Shown here: piece after piece, positions 20,925-32,225 of the stretch
Numbering within the stretch: the stretch's first letter is position 1
Layout of the letters: each line of letters starts with the position of its first letter
The notes under the pieces: model-generated
Told to the model about the DNA's origin: nothing
Seen by the model: the letters and a program-made list of their open reading frames with translations, nothing else
Database searches by the model: none
Origin: Odobenus rosmarus divergens
Lineage: Eukaryota > Chordata > Mammalia > Carnivora > Odobenidae
NCBI RefSeq assembly: GCF_000321225.1
Contig: NW_004451648.1
Location: 423,918-487,917, forward strand
Direction: 5' to 3'
DNA length: 64,000 nt
Position numbers and translations under genes: made by a program

Positions 20925-21340
20925 TTTGGAGTTTTCGATTTGCGATTACGTGAACGCGCGAGGCTTGTGGAAGGGGGCGGGCCAAGCTTGCTCCATCCCT
21001 TTGTTCCATGACGTGCTTCGTGAAAATGTTGAGTAAGGTGTTGGCCGAGATAGTGCTGTTTTTAGTGGGGAAGGCTGCCCGCCGCGAGCAAGCCCAGCTG
21101 GTATTTGTGAATGGTTTTGTTTGTGTTTGGCAGGTAGTGGGCGCTCAACAAGTGTGTGTTGAATTAATGGATTTATTTTTTCCTTATGACACAATTAAGT
21201 GGGCTGTGACTCCACCCCAAGTCTGGTTAAGTAATTTCCTATTTCAACAATACGTACGTAGTCACCACAAGTTTGTCTTCACATGTAAACATTTTCGTAA
21301 GCTTGATTTTCACACTTCCAAATGTCATGTTTGCTAGTTG
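20925..21340 (+). other. divergent side of the CpG-island promoter, possible antisense transcript start
   Basis: CpG-rich until about 21090, with an open frame at 21008-21337 on the plus strand. That frame has no recognisable domain, so I do not call a gene. CpG-island promoters are often bidirectional; any transcript here is inferred. Confidence 0.3.
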
Positions 21341-22595
21341 CACAGTGTGGGTGGACGAATTGGGGTTTTTAAGCCTTTGATAATGCACCATTGTATATGA
21401 TGTGCTCTATGATTTACTTCTAAAAACCGAGTTAATTAGCCTTTTGGTCTGCAAGTGTATATATTCATGCTACAGATGAATGGCACTTAACATTTTTCAT
21501 CTTTAAAAATCATACAGCACATCTTTATCATTCACTGAGGAAGAAAAGGAAGAATAAATACAAAAATGACTCCCTCAAACCTCTTCCCTCTGCAGAATTA
21601 GACCCCTTACCCAGTCAGCGCTGTATATGCTTATAGCACCAAATAACTACCATTTATCTAGTGCCTATTGTGTGTCTGGTACTGTGCTCCTTAGTCTAGG
21701 TAAAGAATTGTGTTGAATTCTCCTAACATATCTAGGGTATAGATGTCATCATCCAGTTTTGTGCAGTTTCAGAGCCCTCTGAGACCTGAGGACGTTAGGC
21801 TGGTACTAAGCTGATGACAGCTCTTCTCAGGTAACACCTATAGGAGATAATACTAACAAACGCAGTTTAGAGTAAAATTGAGACTCGGGTTAAGTGCTTG
21901 GGAAAGGAATATAGTGCCCAAAACAGTTTTTCGTGCTTCAAAATTTTGCCTGTATTCAAAATAGTTTCCCTAGTCTCCAACAGGTTTGGGGTTTTGTGCG
22001 ATATCAACTTTAGAACAACTGTGCTTTCTAAATTCTGCATGACCATTAGAAATAAGGTACATAATTGAAGTGGCTCTGACATGTGATGTTTTGTGGCTAG
22101 TGGATGTGAATTTTTTCCCCCCACATGTAATCAAACAATTATTTAGGCATTGTGTAGCAGTAGCTTCTATGTCTTTCAGTGGATCACAGCAAAAAAATCA
22201 ATAGGGAAAAAGTAATTATGACTTAGTACTGTGATCCATAGTACTTATATGGTATAACATTTTACATTTGAAGGTGTGAGATAGGACAGATATCCCTTCT
22301 TCAGGGAACCAAAGAGAAAATGATACTAAATACATAGTAACGTGATCTACATTAGCAGCACCAAAGGATGGCTTGCGAGGCCTTTAACCCTTACCTCCTC
22401 TAAACTCGGTTAATCAGCCCAAATAAACCACCCCAAATAACTTGCCATCTAGTGAAAATGAAATTGTGCTATTGAAATATTTCCTCAAGTAAGATTCCTA
22501 GTCCTCCATCCAACCAGAATCCCCAGACTATCTTTAGAAATTGTTGAGCTATCCACCTATCCACATATTAATGAACAATCATACAAAAAGTGTCT
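21341..22595. other. intergenic, mostly unrecognised
   Basis: A decayed antisense MIR lies about 21645-21785 (GTGCCTATTGTGTGTCTGGT). The rest is unassigned. Confidence 0.5.
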
Positions 22596-22599
22596 ACAA

Positions 22600-22830
22600 C
22601 CAGGGGAGCAGTGAATAGTTAAAGAGGTTGGGCTATGGAATCAGAGCTAGTGTAAGTATTGTCTTCGCCTTTGATTAGTTGTGAGACTTCAGGCAGCATG
22701 TGACTTATTTTGCCTCACTTTCCTTAGCTACAAAGTGGCAAGCAGAATAATTTCTCATGGGGTTGTTGTGAGGCTGAGCGGAGATCAAGTAAGCTAAGGA
22801 TTTAGAATAGCACATTCAAGAAATGGTGGC
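22600..22830 (+). mobile_element. MIR
   Basis: GGGCTATGGAATCAGAGCTA, GGGGTTGTTGTGAGGCTGAG and TAGAATAGCACATTCAAGAA follow the MIR consensus in sense. Confidence 0.75.
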
Positions 22831-24050
22831 TCTAATTTCAATTTTAGTAACCATGCAAGGATAACAAAAAATAAGAAACATCAGATAAATCTCTTAAACT
22901 GTGTACATATTTATAATTCTAATAAATAGAATACCAGAACCCAGGGAACGTTATTGATACATAACAGATGTCGGTTATTGTCAGGAAGCCTTCTCCCCAC
23001 CCACTCTTTATTAATGTATTTCAGAAATGTCTTCTGTGCTGCTTCGGAGCTGGAGTTGAGGACTTCTTGATTACCTCCCATTCACCAGGATTACAGCAAA
23101 TTATATTTAACTGTGACTGGCATGCGAACTATCTGACATCGGACATGGATGAGGAATATTGCTATATAAACCACAGTGAGTTTAATTTCTTTTAAGTAAT
23201 GAGATTTATGTGGTTGCCTTAATCATTGGAGACTTATCAGTATGCACTTTATGGTACATTACCTTTTGGCTGGAATATGAATGAGCCAACACCCAACTGA
23301 GGTGAGGTACTTGTAGCAGGAATGTTGGTTATTGGATATATTAAGTTGGTTCTTTGAGTCAGTGTGATATAAATGGTTTAGAAAGCCCTAGTGGGTCCAT
23401 GTCTGTTCTAATGATGCACAGTGTAGGCAGCACTCCTGTGAGGGAACATTACGATCTCATGTATATTTTCACATCCTTCTGGGACTCACCATTCTTTAAA
23501 CAATAAGCTTCTCAGTGAGAGGAATCACATCCTCCACCAGGTATTAACCTCTGTTTCTTCCTCCCTGCTGGTGCTCTGTACCTCACAAGCAATAGTTGTG
23601 AATGATCCAAGGCCAAAGATAAAGAGTCCCCAGGGAGAAGAAATTCCTAGCCAATTGCAGCATCCTAAGACGTACAACAAGAAAGAGAACAACAAGTAGG
23701 AAGACAGGCCTACCAATTTCTTAAATCTTAGACAAATCCTTAGCCAGTTTCTTACAGAGGAAGGCAGATTTTGAAGTTACATCTTGTTAGGTTGGTCATA
23801 ATTTGATGGAATTTAGATGCAATGGGTAGTGCAGAGTGATAGTTTTGGTGCTGTCCTGCTAGAATGCGAGAGTGACAGGGGACCAGTAGCATTCAACCCC
23901 AGTGACTCCTATAGCCACACACTTCCCAGGCCGGTTTCACAAGGTCTCCCTGGGCCCGTCTGCCTGTGGTTCCCCCCCACCCCCCAGGCAGCTCTCAGCA
24001 TTTTCTCGTTTATACTTGTACTTGACTACACTTACTAGTGTGTTGCTTTT
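22831..24050. other. intergenic, no recognised element
   Basis: Unique-looking. Short open frames at 22968-23195 and 23817-24038 lack splice context and known domains. A C-run (CCCCCCCACCCCCC) is at about 23970. Confidence 0.5.
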
Positions 24051-24064
24051 AAAAGTGGTTTCTC

Positions 24065-24271
24065 GGGGCGCCTGGGTGGCTCAGTCATTAGGCGTCTGCC
24101 TTCGGCTCAGGTCATGATCCCGGAGTCTTGGGATCGAGTCCCACATCAGGCTCCCTGCTCAGCGGGAAGACTGCTTCTCCCTCTCCTGCTCCCTCTGCTT
24201 GTGTTCCTGCTCTCACCGTCTCTCTCTCTGTCAAATAAATAAATAAAATCTTTTAAAAAAAATAAATAAAT
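24065..24271 (+). mobile_element. CAN-SINE
   Basis: Full-length, tail with an extra AATAAATAAATA run. Duplication AAAAGTGGTTTCTC at 24051-24064 and 24272-24285. Confidence 0.9.
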
Positions 24272-24970
24272 AAAAGTGGTTTCTCTAGTTATTTCATGTG
24301 TGACTTCTGCCTCTACCCAGGGTGCTGTGCTTACAATTTCATCTTCTAGCTCCTTTGTTTTCGGCACATATCCGGTGATTAGTACATGCCAGCTGGCTGA
24401 TTGAAACTTTATTCCAGCTTCTTAGAATTGTTATCCTTCGGCCAGGCCCCTCTCTTGTGAGGGCTTCTTTTGAAAACAGCTTTTGACTTTATGAGTCAGA
24501 ATCACTGTGTTTAAGGTTCAGGGTCACTTTGATTTAAAGTGGGTGAGGAGCTCCTGTCTTTTTGTCATCAGTGTCATCTTTCCTACTCCCTCCCTCCACA
24601 CTATTTCTTTAACCCAAAAAAGAAAGAGAAAACCGTAACTGTCCTTGGGGCAATCTCAGGTCACCTAGTTTTAAACAAATAAGAAAACTTATTTGTTTTC
24701 TAGCTGGAAATTTGTACCTCTTAATCTGACATCTGTGGGGTTTTGACATCTACCCTTTTCCTTCTTCAAAATTATCTTGACAAAACTGACCCTTTCTTTT
24801 CCATGTGACTATAAGGACCGACTGGCCTCTACTACAAATAAGCTCTGTGAGATTTTCATTGGAGTTGCATTGAATTTATAGGCCAATTTATTGTCTTTCC
24901 ATTTATAAGGATGGCATATTTCTCTACTTACAACTTCTCATATATTTTTTAATTAGGTTTTATAATTTTT

Positions 24971-25172
24971 AAAAGTGATTTTATTTATTTATTTGACACA
25001 GGGTGAGAAAGAGAGAGGGAGAGAGCAAGCATAAGCAGGGGGAACAGCAGGCAGGGGAAAAGCAGGCTCCCCACTGAGCAGGGAGCCCCACGTGGGGCTC
25101 GATACCAGGACCCTGGGATCATGACCTGGGCCAAAGGCAGATGCTTAACCGACTGAGCCACCCAGGTGCCCC
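24971..25172 (-). mobile_element. CAN-SINE
   Basis: Minus-oriented, ends GCCACCCAGGTGCCCC. Near-duplicate flanks GGTTTTATAATTTTT and GGCTTTATAATTTTT. Confidence 0.88.
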
Positions 25173-25399
25173 TCGGGCTTTATAATTTTTGTGTAAAAGA
25201 CACTTCACATATTTTTTGAGATTTTTCCCAAGTTATATTTTAATTGTGTTGCTATTACAAATTGTTTCTTCTGAAAATGACATTTTAAATTATTTGTTGC
25301 TAGTGTTTAGTATCACTAGTTTTCTATGTTCATCTTGTGTTTGGCAGCCTTGCTAACAGTTCTCACTGGTTGTAAATAATTAAAAACAACAAAACAAAG

Positions 25400-25790
25400 A
25401 AATAAGCTCAAAACCAGGTACTAATCATTCCACTCTCATGTACAACTTTCAGAAGCTGCCTATTTCCCAGAGTGTGCAGGGTCCTTAGCATGACTAACAG
25501 CTCTCCACAATCTGGCTCGAGCTGAATTTTCATGGCCTCATTCTTACTGCCCTTTCCACAGTTCCTTGCAGATCTATGAGTGTTTACTGCTTTGTGACCA
25601 CTCACCTAGTTTTCTTGGCCTGGAATGCCCTTACCCCTCCAGTTCTGTGTGAGGGAATCTCATTAACTGCAGCCACATGCTGCCTCCTCCAGGCAATCTC
25701 CTTGGATTTCCCTCGTTGGAATCAGTGTGATATTCTGTTGTATACCCTTAACCTCCACCCCTCCGCTGTAAAAATCAAACTCTTTGTATT
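25400..25790 (-). mobile_element. probable L2 relic
   Basis: Text such as TTGGCCTGGAATGCCCTTAC resembles antisense L2. Strongly decayed and uncertain. Confidence 0.4.
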
Positions 25791-25857
25791 TACATTTTAC
25801 AAGTTTAGGGTAAATAATCATGTAATACTGAAATTAGAATCTATTTGTACACTTACC

Positions 25858-25967
25858 ACAATGAACACTGAGTAATGTATGGAATTGTTGAATCACTATA
25901 TTGTACACCTGAAGCTATCATAACACTGTATGTTAACTACACTGGGATTAAAATAAAAAACTTAACA
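25858..25967 (+). mobile_element. LINE-1 3' tail fragment
   Basis: GTATGGAATTGTTGAATCAC, ATTGTACACCTGAAGC and ACTGTATGTTAACTACACTG are the terminal LINE-1 motif, with an AATAAAAAAC tail. Confidence 0.8.
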
Positions 25968-25989
25968 ATAAAGAAATTAGAAACTATTA

Positions 25990-26480
25990 GAGATGGTGGC
26001 AACAACATGATGTACTGTTTAAAGGCATCAGCTTTAGGGTGCCTGGGTGGCTCAGTCGTTGAGTGTCTGCCTTCGGCTCAGGTCATGATCCCGTGGTCCT
26101 GGGATCGGGTCCCGCATTGGGCTCCCTTCTCTGCGGGAAGTCTGCTTCTCCCTCTCCCACTCCCCCTGCTTGTGTTCCTGCTCTCGCTGTCTCTGTCAAA
26201 TAAATAAATAAAATCTTAAAAAAAAAAAAAATTAAAGGGATCAGCTTTGGAGTCAGGCCAACCTTAGATTTGAATCCTGGCTCAGCTACTTTGTATCCTT
26301 GGGCAAGTTACTTACCATTTTTGAGCTTCAATTTCCTCCTCTAGAAAATGGGATTGCTTTGAGGATTAAATGATAATGCACATAAAATGTTTACTCTCAT
26401 ACCTGCCCCATGGTAATTGCTCATTAAGGTTAGCCACTATTAGCACATGGTAGATGCTCAATTGGTGTTTGTTGAATAAG
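25990..26480 (+). mobile_element. MIR split by a SINE
   Basis: GGAGTCAGGCCAACCTTAGA, TTGGGCAAGTTACTTACC and GAGGATTAAATGATAATGC fit sense MIR. The CAN-SINE at 26037-26230 interrupts it. Confidence 0.8.
26037..26230 (+). mobile_element. CAN-SINE inside a MIR
   Basis: Duplication TTAAAGGCATCAGCTTT / TTAAAGGGATCAGCTTT. Head begins GGGTGCCTGGGTGGC. Confidence 0.9.
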
Positions 26481-26639
26481 GATAATCCTAATGCCTGGTT
26501 TACAGATGAAGAAGAGATTGAGAGGGCAAGAACAGAGAAGCTTTCTCAAGGTCATACCTTTAGTTTGGAGCAGATCTGTAACTAACACCTTTGTGTGCTA
26601 GCAACCAGGTGAGAACTCTCTCCCTTTTATCAACATAAA

Positions 26640-26770
26640 GTAAATATAGTCTTTGTCCTTTTAATCTAAAAAGCTTCCTGAGGGCCTCATTTTACTCACC
26701 TGTGTGCCCCTTACCTCTAGGCATAGTGCCTTGCTTATGTTAGATTCTGAGTAAATGTTGAGTGCAATTT
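26640..26770 (-). mobile_element. probable L2/MIR relic
   Basis: Contains CATAGTGCCTTGCTTATGTT and GAGTAAATGTTGAGTGC, similar to L2 3' ends. Short and decayed. Confidence 0.4.
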
Positions 26771-28857
26771 AAGAAAGTTCCCATCAGAATCAAGAATAAA
26801 TTAAGAAAATTCTTTCAGTGGGTACATAGATTTGACTTTGCAGAAATTTGCTAAGCTCCAAATGTGGCACATGATCAAGAGAGATCCTGATAAGGAAAAG
26901 CTTAATTTGAATATTATGTTTGTAGGTGACAAAAATAACAGGCCACTGAAGCATCAAGATTTCTAGGTAGAGTAAACATTTCATATACTTCCAAAGAAAG
27001 AGGATAAGAAATTCAGACACATTATTTTTAACCTGCAATTTTACACATGGCATTAATTATGAGCTTACATTTGATATGAAAGATAAAAAGTATTGCCTTT
27101 ATAGAAGTAATGGAATTTGATGAGTTGTTAATCATGAAGGTTAATTAGTTCTTTGTGAGAGCAAGCAACTGAGTCACAGGTAGTCAGTCTGTTTTCAAAA
27201 ATATAAGGAGGGATGGATTATCATGTCATTGTTTTTCATCTGAAAATATGTAGAGAGATATTCATCTTTTTAGTAGCTTGTTTGGGAAATTACAGGATGT
27301 CTTTTTTTCCATAATTAAGATTTTGCACTTTTTCATATAAATTATAAAGTTACAGACATGCATAAATAATTTAGTATAGAACAGTAAACTAGACGGATAG
27401 ATGAGAGATAAGTTATTACTATCAAATCATAGTATTAGTTCTCTCAAAATTTATTTTCCTCTTCAGAAATGACTCATTATTTGCTTGCCTGTATTCCATG
27501 TGCAGGGATGTAAAAGAGAAATAGTGCTGGGACATTGCTTGATCACATCTCAAAAATCTCACTTGCTTTTACCAAGTCGTGTTTTAAGAAAGAATGAAAA
27601 TACCGCATGGGAAATGACATAAAGATCTCATTCTAAAGCACTTTTTCCACTAATGAACTATACATTATAAGCCAGGAGATGTGTATATTTCTTCTCCGAA
27701 CATGGGGAAAAAAGAAAAGAAAAACAAGTGGTCCCTTTGATGAATAACAAATACCTAAAACCCTTCAGGTGTTGCTACACCAAGATCCATTTATCTCCCA
27801 CATTTCTTAACTGTGCTTATAAACTGCTTGTGTATTCAAGTTGAATTAAAAGAAAGAAAAATCCAAATGAAAAAAAGAAAGAACAAAGTAAAGTTGAAGT
27901 CCTAATCATTTTCATGCCTACATATTGTCATAGTGGGAAAAAAACATGGTAAAAAGTCGAGTTCAAATTCGTACTTGCTCTAGGGCAGCTTGTGTACTGT
28001 CCCGCTCGGTCTGCCAAGTGCTTGTTAAAATTAATTATCATTCAGCAGCTTTCTCTCTCTACGTAGAACTCCCAGAAAATATGCTTAGAGTGGAGAAATG
28101 CAAATTGATTTATGAGGTAATTTTATACTCTAGGGACAGATTTTTTTTTTTCATTTCACATTACTTCCTGTTGGAAAAGGTTATTATTTATATAGCAGAA
28201 CAAGCCCCAAAGCCAATCCATTTCCAACCTCATTGTCACTTTCTGCATTCCAAACATCACTAAATTCCCAAATGAGTAGGCTAATTCTTTCCTCAGAGAG
28301 CCATAAAACTTGCTCGGGGTATTACTAACTTAGGTGGCAGCACTTTATTCAAAGTAAGTCTTATTCTCCAGGAATGTGTTCAAAGACCTCATTTCTCTGT
28401 GGCCATAAGTCTGGTGGGAGAGAAGTAGGCCTGTTTCTTGATTATCCCTTCTGAATTGTTTCTTTGAGCACCTTGGACCTATAATAATGGGAGCTACTGA
28501 AATACTTCAGAGTGCATGCTTAGAAGACATTCTACTTATTTTGCATTTAAGATGCACTTCTGAAAACATTATTTTTCAAGTGAATTTGGTCAACTAGATG
28601 ACTAAATAGTACATTCAGGGTAATATGTTATAATATTCCTATTTTGCAATTAATCAAAATATTGTTACCTAATTAATTTCAATGCAAACCTGATCAGGGC
28701 TTTTTGAGAACCAAACAGCAGCAACAACAACACATTATTTACTCCCCTCCCCCACCCCACCCCACTCCCATACCCTGACTCCAAACTAATGTAAGGAGGG
28801 TGATTCTTTTGGAGTGGCTAGTTTAACTTCTGTGAGATGAGTTTGTCTTGTCTGCAG
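26771..28857. other. intergenic, no recognised transposon
   Basis: About 2 kb of unique-looking sequence. The piece 27950-28130 includes an octamer-like ATGCAAAT (28099-28106) near homeodomain-like AATTAATTA (28029-28037). No gene recognised. Confidence 0.5.
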
Positions 28858-29016
28858 GGTTCCGGGGCTAGCAGTAGAACCAGTGGATTGAAGATGGGTT
28901 GTCCATCTCAACATAAGAACTTCCTGGAGGAGTTGTATCAAGATGACAGTGGTAGAGAGTACCCCTCCTGGGAAGCATTCAGGGGCGAGCTAAGCTGTGC
29001 CAAAGTGGCCATTCAG
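28858..29016 (+). other. exon-like block with open frame, not a recognised gene
   Basis: A branch-like TTTAAC, then GTTTGTCTTGTCTGCAG gives a good acceptor (AG at 28856-28857). The block ends CATTCAG|GTAATA (GT at 29017-29018). It is 159 nt, phase 0 at both ends, and open for 53 codons, including KNFLEELYQDDSGREYPSWE, which looks protein-like in composition. An in-frame ATG at 28837 lies before the acceptor and the frame stops at 29049. I recognise no family. It may be an exon of a non-coding RNA, a remnant exon or chance. Confidence 0.3.
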
Positions 29017-29539
29017 GTAATAAATGGACAGTACAATCCTGAGAGTTGACAAATGACTCCTTCAAGGTTGTGTTCCCTCTTTTAATTGCGGCAGCTGTAA
29101 GAGCATTTACAAAGTGAAACCCCTTTGTAAGTGTAGGTCAGGAACAGAAACTTACAATTCCTCTCTTGATTCTGGCCAACCTATGCAGAGAAAATGTCTG
29201 TGAAAGCTGTCAGAGAGAAAAGTTTCCTGGGATGATGTAAAATTTTAAATTGGAAAGGAATAAAATGAAGAAGTGAGACTTTTTTAATTTTGAGTTTCAA
29301 TCCAACTCTTAATTCCGTGTACTAATTCTGTTTTGAGGAAGGACTAAGATGACCAGGAAGAACTAATTTTGCAGTGTTCTTCACTTTTTGAAAGTTGAGT
29401 AGAAATGATGGGGCGTGTCCTTCTTATCTCCTCACACACCCCATCCCCACTTCCGAAAAATCAGAATCAGGATGGTTCTGAAAAAAGCTTTTTCTACAGA
29501 AGAACTTCTGTGAAAAAGATTTAATTTATATGATATCCA

Positions 29540-29935
29540 AGACACATTTCAAGTTCTGCTTCCTCTGAAGCCTTTCTGGACCAGTTTGGCCAATGGGGTT
29601 TCCCTGGTCTGATCTAGAACATTTTTCCTTTGGTATTTAGTTAGCACTGTTCTGCACTGTTGATAGTTATCTTTTTATCCATATGTACTTTGTCTCACCT
29701 AAGATCATATTCATGGTAGGCCCTGAGGGAAAGCAGAATCAGAGATGGGACCCTTACTCCAATATAACTTATAAACCATGAATTCTTCTCCTCCCCCACC
29801 TCCTACCAGCAAGTGCAACACATCATGTCTAGCACATAGATGCTTATAAATATTCATTGTAGCTAGTTTGAAAGTGTTACTGTAGTGCTGAACACCAGGC
29901 TTTCTACACAGCAGGTAATCAATCAATAAATCAAA
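29540..29935 (-). mobile_element. probable L2 relic
   Basis: CTTCCTCTGAAGCCTTTCTG and TGTCTAGCACATAGATGCTT resemble antisense L2. Decayed. Confidence 0.4.
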
Positions 29936-29964
29936 GTTAATTTTATGAATAGATAATGCATTCA

Positions 29965-31110
29965 CATGTTAAAAAATCCAAATGATATTAAAATTAATAC
30001 ACTGGCAAGTCTAGCTCCATCCACTATATTCCTCCTGCCCTTTGTAGGAAACCACTTTCTTCTATTTATTTTTTGTGTCTATCTGGTATCTCTTTATGAA
30101 AATTCAGGAAAATACAAATATGTGTCCATATTACCTTCCTTTCTTAGATAAGATTCTCATACTCTGTGGCCAGTTTTGTACTTTTTTCATTCAACCATCT
30201 GTTCTCCTTCTATGTCAGCATGTAGAGGTCTTCCTAGTTCTTTTGTAAGAGCTGCAGAACATTCCATTCTGTGGCTGAACTGTAGTTATATAACCAGTCA
30301 CCTTTAGATGGACATGTGAATTGCTTCCCGGTTGATGCTATTACAAACAATTTTGTAATGAATAACATACGTGATTTTCTGAGTGCACAGGTATACCCTT
30401 AGATAAATTCCCAGAAGCAGGATTGCTAGGATAAATCCAATTATAGTTTTTAAATATATCCCCAAATTTCCCTCCATAGGTGTTATATTATTTTACTCCC
30501 CTGGTAGTGAATGAAGAGCCCATATTTCCCACAAATTTGCCAACAAGATGTTTAATCAAACTTGGATGTTTGAAGATGTGCTAGGTGAAATATTGTAACT
30601 TAGTGTGGTATATTGTTGCATTGCTTTTATTGTGATCACAATTGAAATCTTTTGATATGTTTCAGGATCATTTGTATTTCCTTTCCTCCCCGTTTTATAC
30701 TTGCCCATTTTTTCTATTGGATTTTTGGTCTGTGTTTTTTTTTTTTTTTAATTTCTAGCAACTTACTGCATCCTGTAGAGATTAGCCCTTTGTCTATAGA
30801 ATTAGTTGTAATTAACTTCCTAGTATTTTATTTGGTTTTGGATTTGAACACATAGTTTTTTTTTTTCAGTCTTATTTTTGTGTAGCTGTATTGGTTGATA
30901 TTTTTTTGTTTTATGACACCTAAATTGTGAGTCATAGTTGGAAAGGCCTTCCCTACTCTAAGTTTATAAAAAATTCTCCATATTTCTTATAGTTCTTTCA
31001 TGTTTTGTTTTAAATGTTTGCTCCATGTGGAGTTTATCCTGGTGTGTAGTGTGAATTGGGGATCCAACTTCCATCTTTTTTTTCCTAGAAAGTCATCCAG
31101 TAGTTCTTTG
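29965..31110 (-). mobile_element. old LINE-1 (L1M type) fragment
   Basis: Antisense LINE-1 text (CATTCCATTCTGTGGCTGAA, GGTTGATGCTATTACAAAC, AGATAAATTCCCAGAAGCAG, CTTGCCCATTTTTTCTATTG). All reading frames are broken. Confidence 0.75.
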
Positions 31111-31327
31111 TTTCTTTCTTTGTTTGTTTTTGTCTTTAAAAGATTTTATTTATTCATCTGACAGAGAGAGTCACAGCAAGAGAGGGAACACAAGCAGGGA
31201 GAGTGGGAGAGGGAGAAGCAGGTTTCCTGCCGAGCAGGGAGCCCAATGTGGGGCTCGATTCCAGGACCCTGGGATCACGACCCGAGCTGAAGGCAGATGC
31301 TTTAATGACTGAGCCACCCAGGCGCCC
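31111..31327 (-). mobile_element. CAN-SINE
   Basis: Minus-oriented. Duplication CCAGTAGTTCTTTG (31097-31110) and CCAGTAGTTATTCTTTG right after. Confidence 0.88.
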
Positions 31328-31339
31328 CCAGTAGTTATT

Positions 31340-31815
31340 CTTTGAAGGGGAGCCAGTTTTGCTACCCCAAAATATGCCACTTTGGCATATGGATTATCTT
31401 GAGCTGAAGTCAGTCAAGACCCAGGAGACCTAAGAAAAACTTTGACCTCTTTCTCAGCTATCTAAAAGAATTTAAGGGGGGCCTGGCCCAGAAAGAGAGC
31501 TATTACCAGAGTGAGATTTTTATCTGAATAACCTATCTTTATGGCAGGGCAAACATCTAATTACCAAACATCTGCTTTTCTTATTGTTCTGTGAATTACC
31601 CTTCTCCCTTTTGAAGTCTCAGGCCCCTATCTGATCTCTCAGCTCAGGATGGCATATAAGCCTCAACTGCCCGAATTGCCCTTGAGTCTCATATCTTTGT
31701 GGCTCCTATACATACAAAATGAAATTTGTTTTTGTTCTGTTAATCTGTCTTATGTCAATTTAATTATTAGATCAGCCAAAGAACCTAGAGGGAAGAAGGG
31801 AAAATTTTTCTATCC
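31340..31815 (+). mobile_element. solo LTR of an endogenous retrovirus, family uncertain
   Basis: GGAGCCAGTTTTGCTACCCC, GGCATATAAGCCTCAACTG (TATA-like) and CTCATATCTTTGTGGCTCC look like an LTR promoter and poly-A region. No internal viral coding sequence is adjacent. Confidence 0.55.
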
Positions 31816-32039
31816 CTATACCGTAAATATGGATTAATTGTAAATGGCCGTGACCACGTTAATAGCCAACCCAGTAGATTGATTTGGTTAATCTAGAGAA
31901 CAACTGATCACACCAGCAACAACAGGAACAAACACAAAAGTAACAAAAACCAAATTAATAGATTCTTTGAGTTTATCCTTAACCTTTATTTGATCTTCAT
32001 GAAGTGGTTTAAAAAGAGTTCTGTTACACCTTGGTCATA

Positions 32040-32225
32040 ACTATGTTATGCCTGGCACTGTGCTAGGTGCTTCGAGTGTGTTACCTCTCATCCGGTCAGT
32101 CCAAGTCAGGTGGGTTTTATTAACCTCATTAGACCTGTGACTAATTGAGCCTCAGAGAAGTGAAGCAATTTGCTCAGGGCCCATTACTAAAGAGTGTTGG
32201 AGTAGAGTTTTGATCCAGGCATAAG
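32040..32225 (-). mobile_element. MIR
   Basis: ATGCCTGGCACTGTGCTAGG and AGCCTCAGAGAAGTGAAGCA fit antisense MIR. Confidence 0.7.

Larger units (their letters stand above)
20050..20990. promoter_or_regulatory. CpG island and promoter of C9orf72
   Basis: This stretch is GC- and CpG-rich against an AT-rich background and covers exons 1a and 1b. A GC box (GGGGGCGGGCC) lies at 20973-20983, about 50 bases upstream of the inferred exon 1a start. Many CCCGCCCC motifs lie at 20570-20605. A TGACG half-site sits at 21008-21012. No TATA box is evident, which suits dispersed initiation of a housekeeping-type gene. Boundaries are by eye. Confidence 0.85.

Noticed and set aside
31340..31815. Possible intact endogenous retrovirus near the LTRs at 7241 and 31340
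   Set aside because: No gag, pol or env-like frame lies beside either LTR and no partner LTR is seen; both look like solo LTRs.
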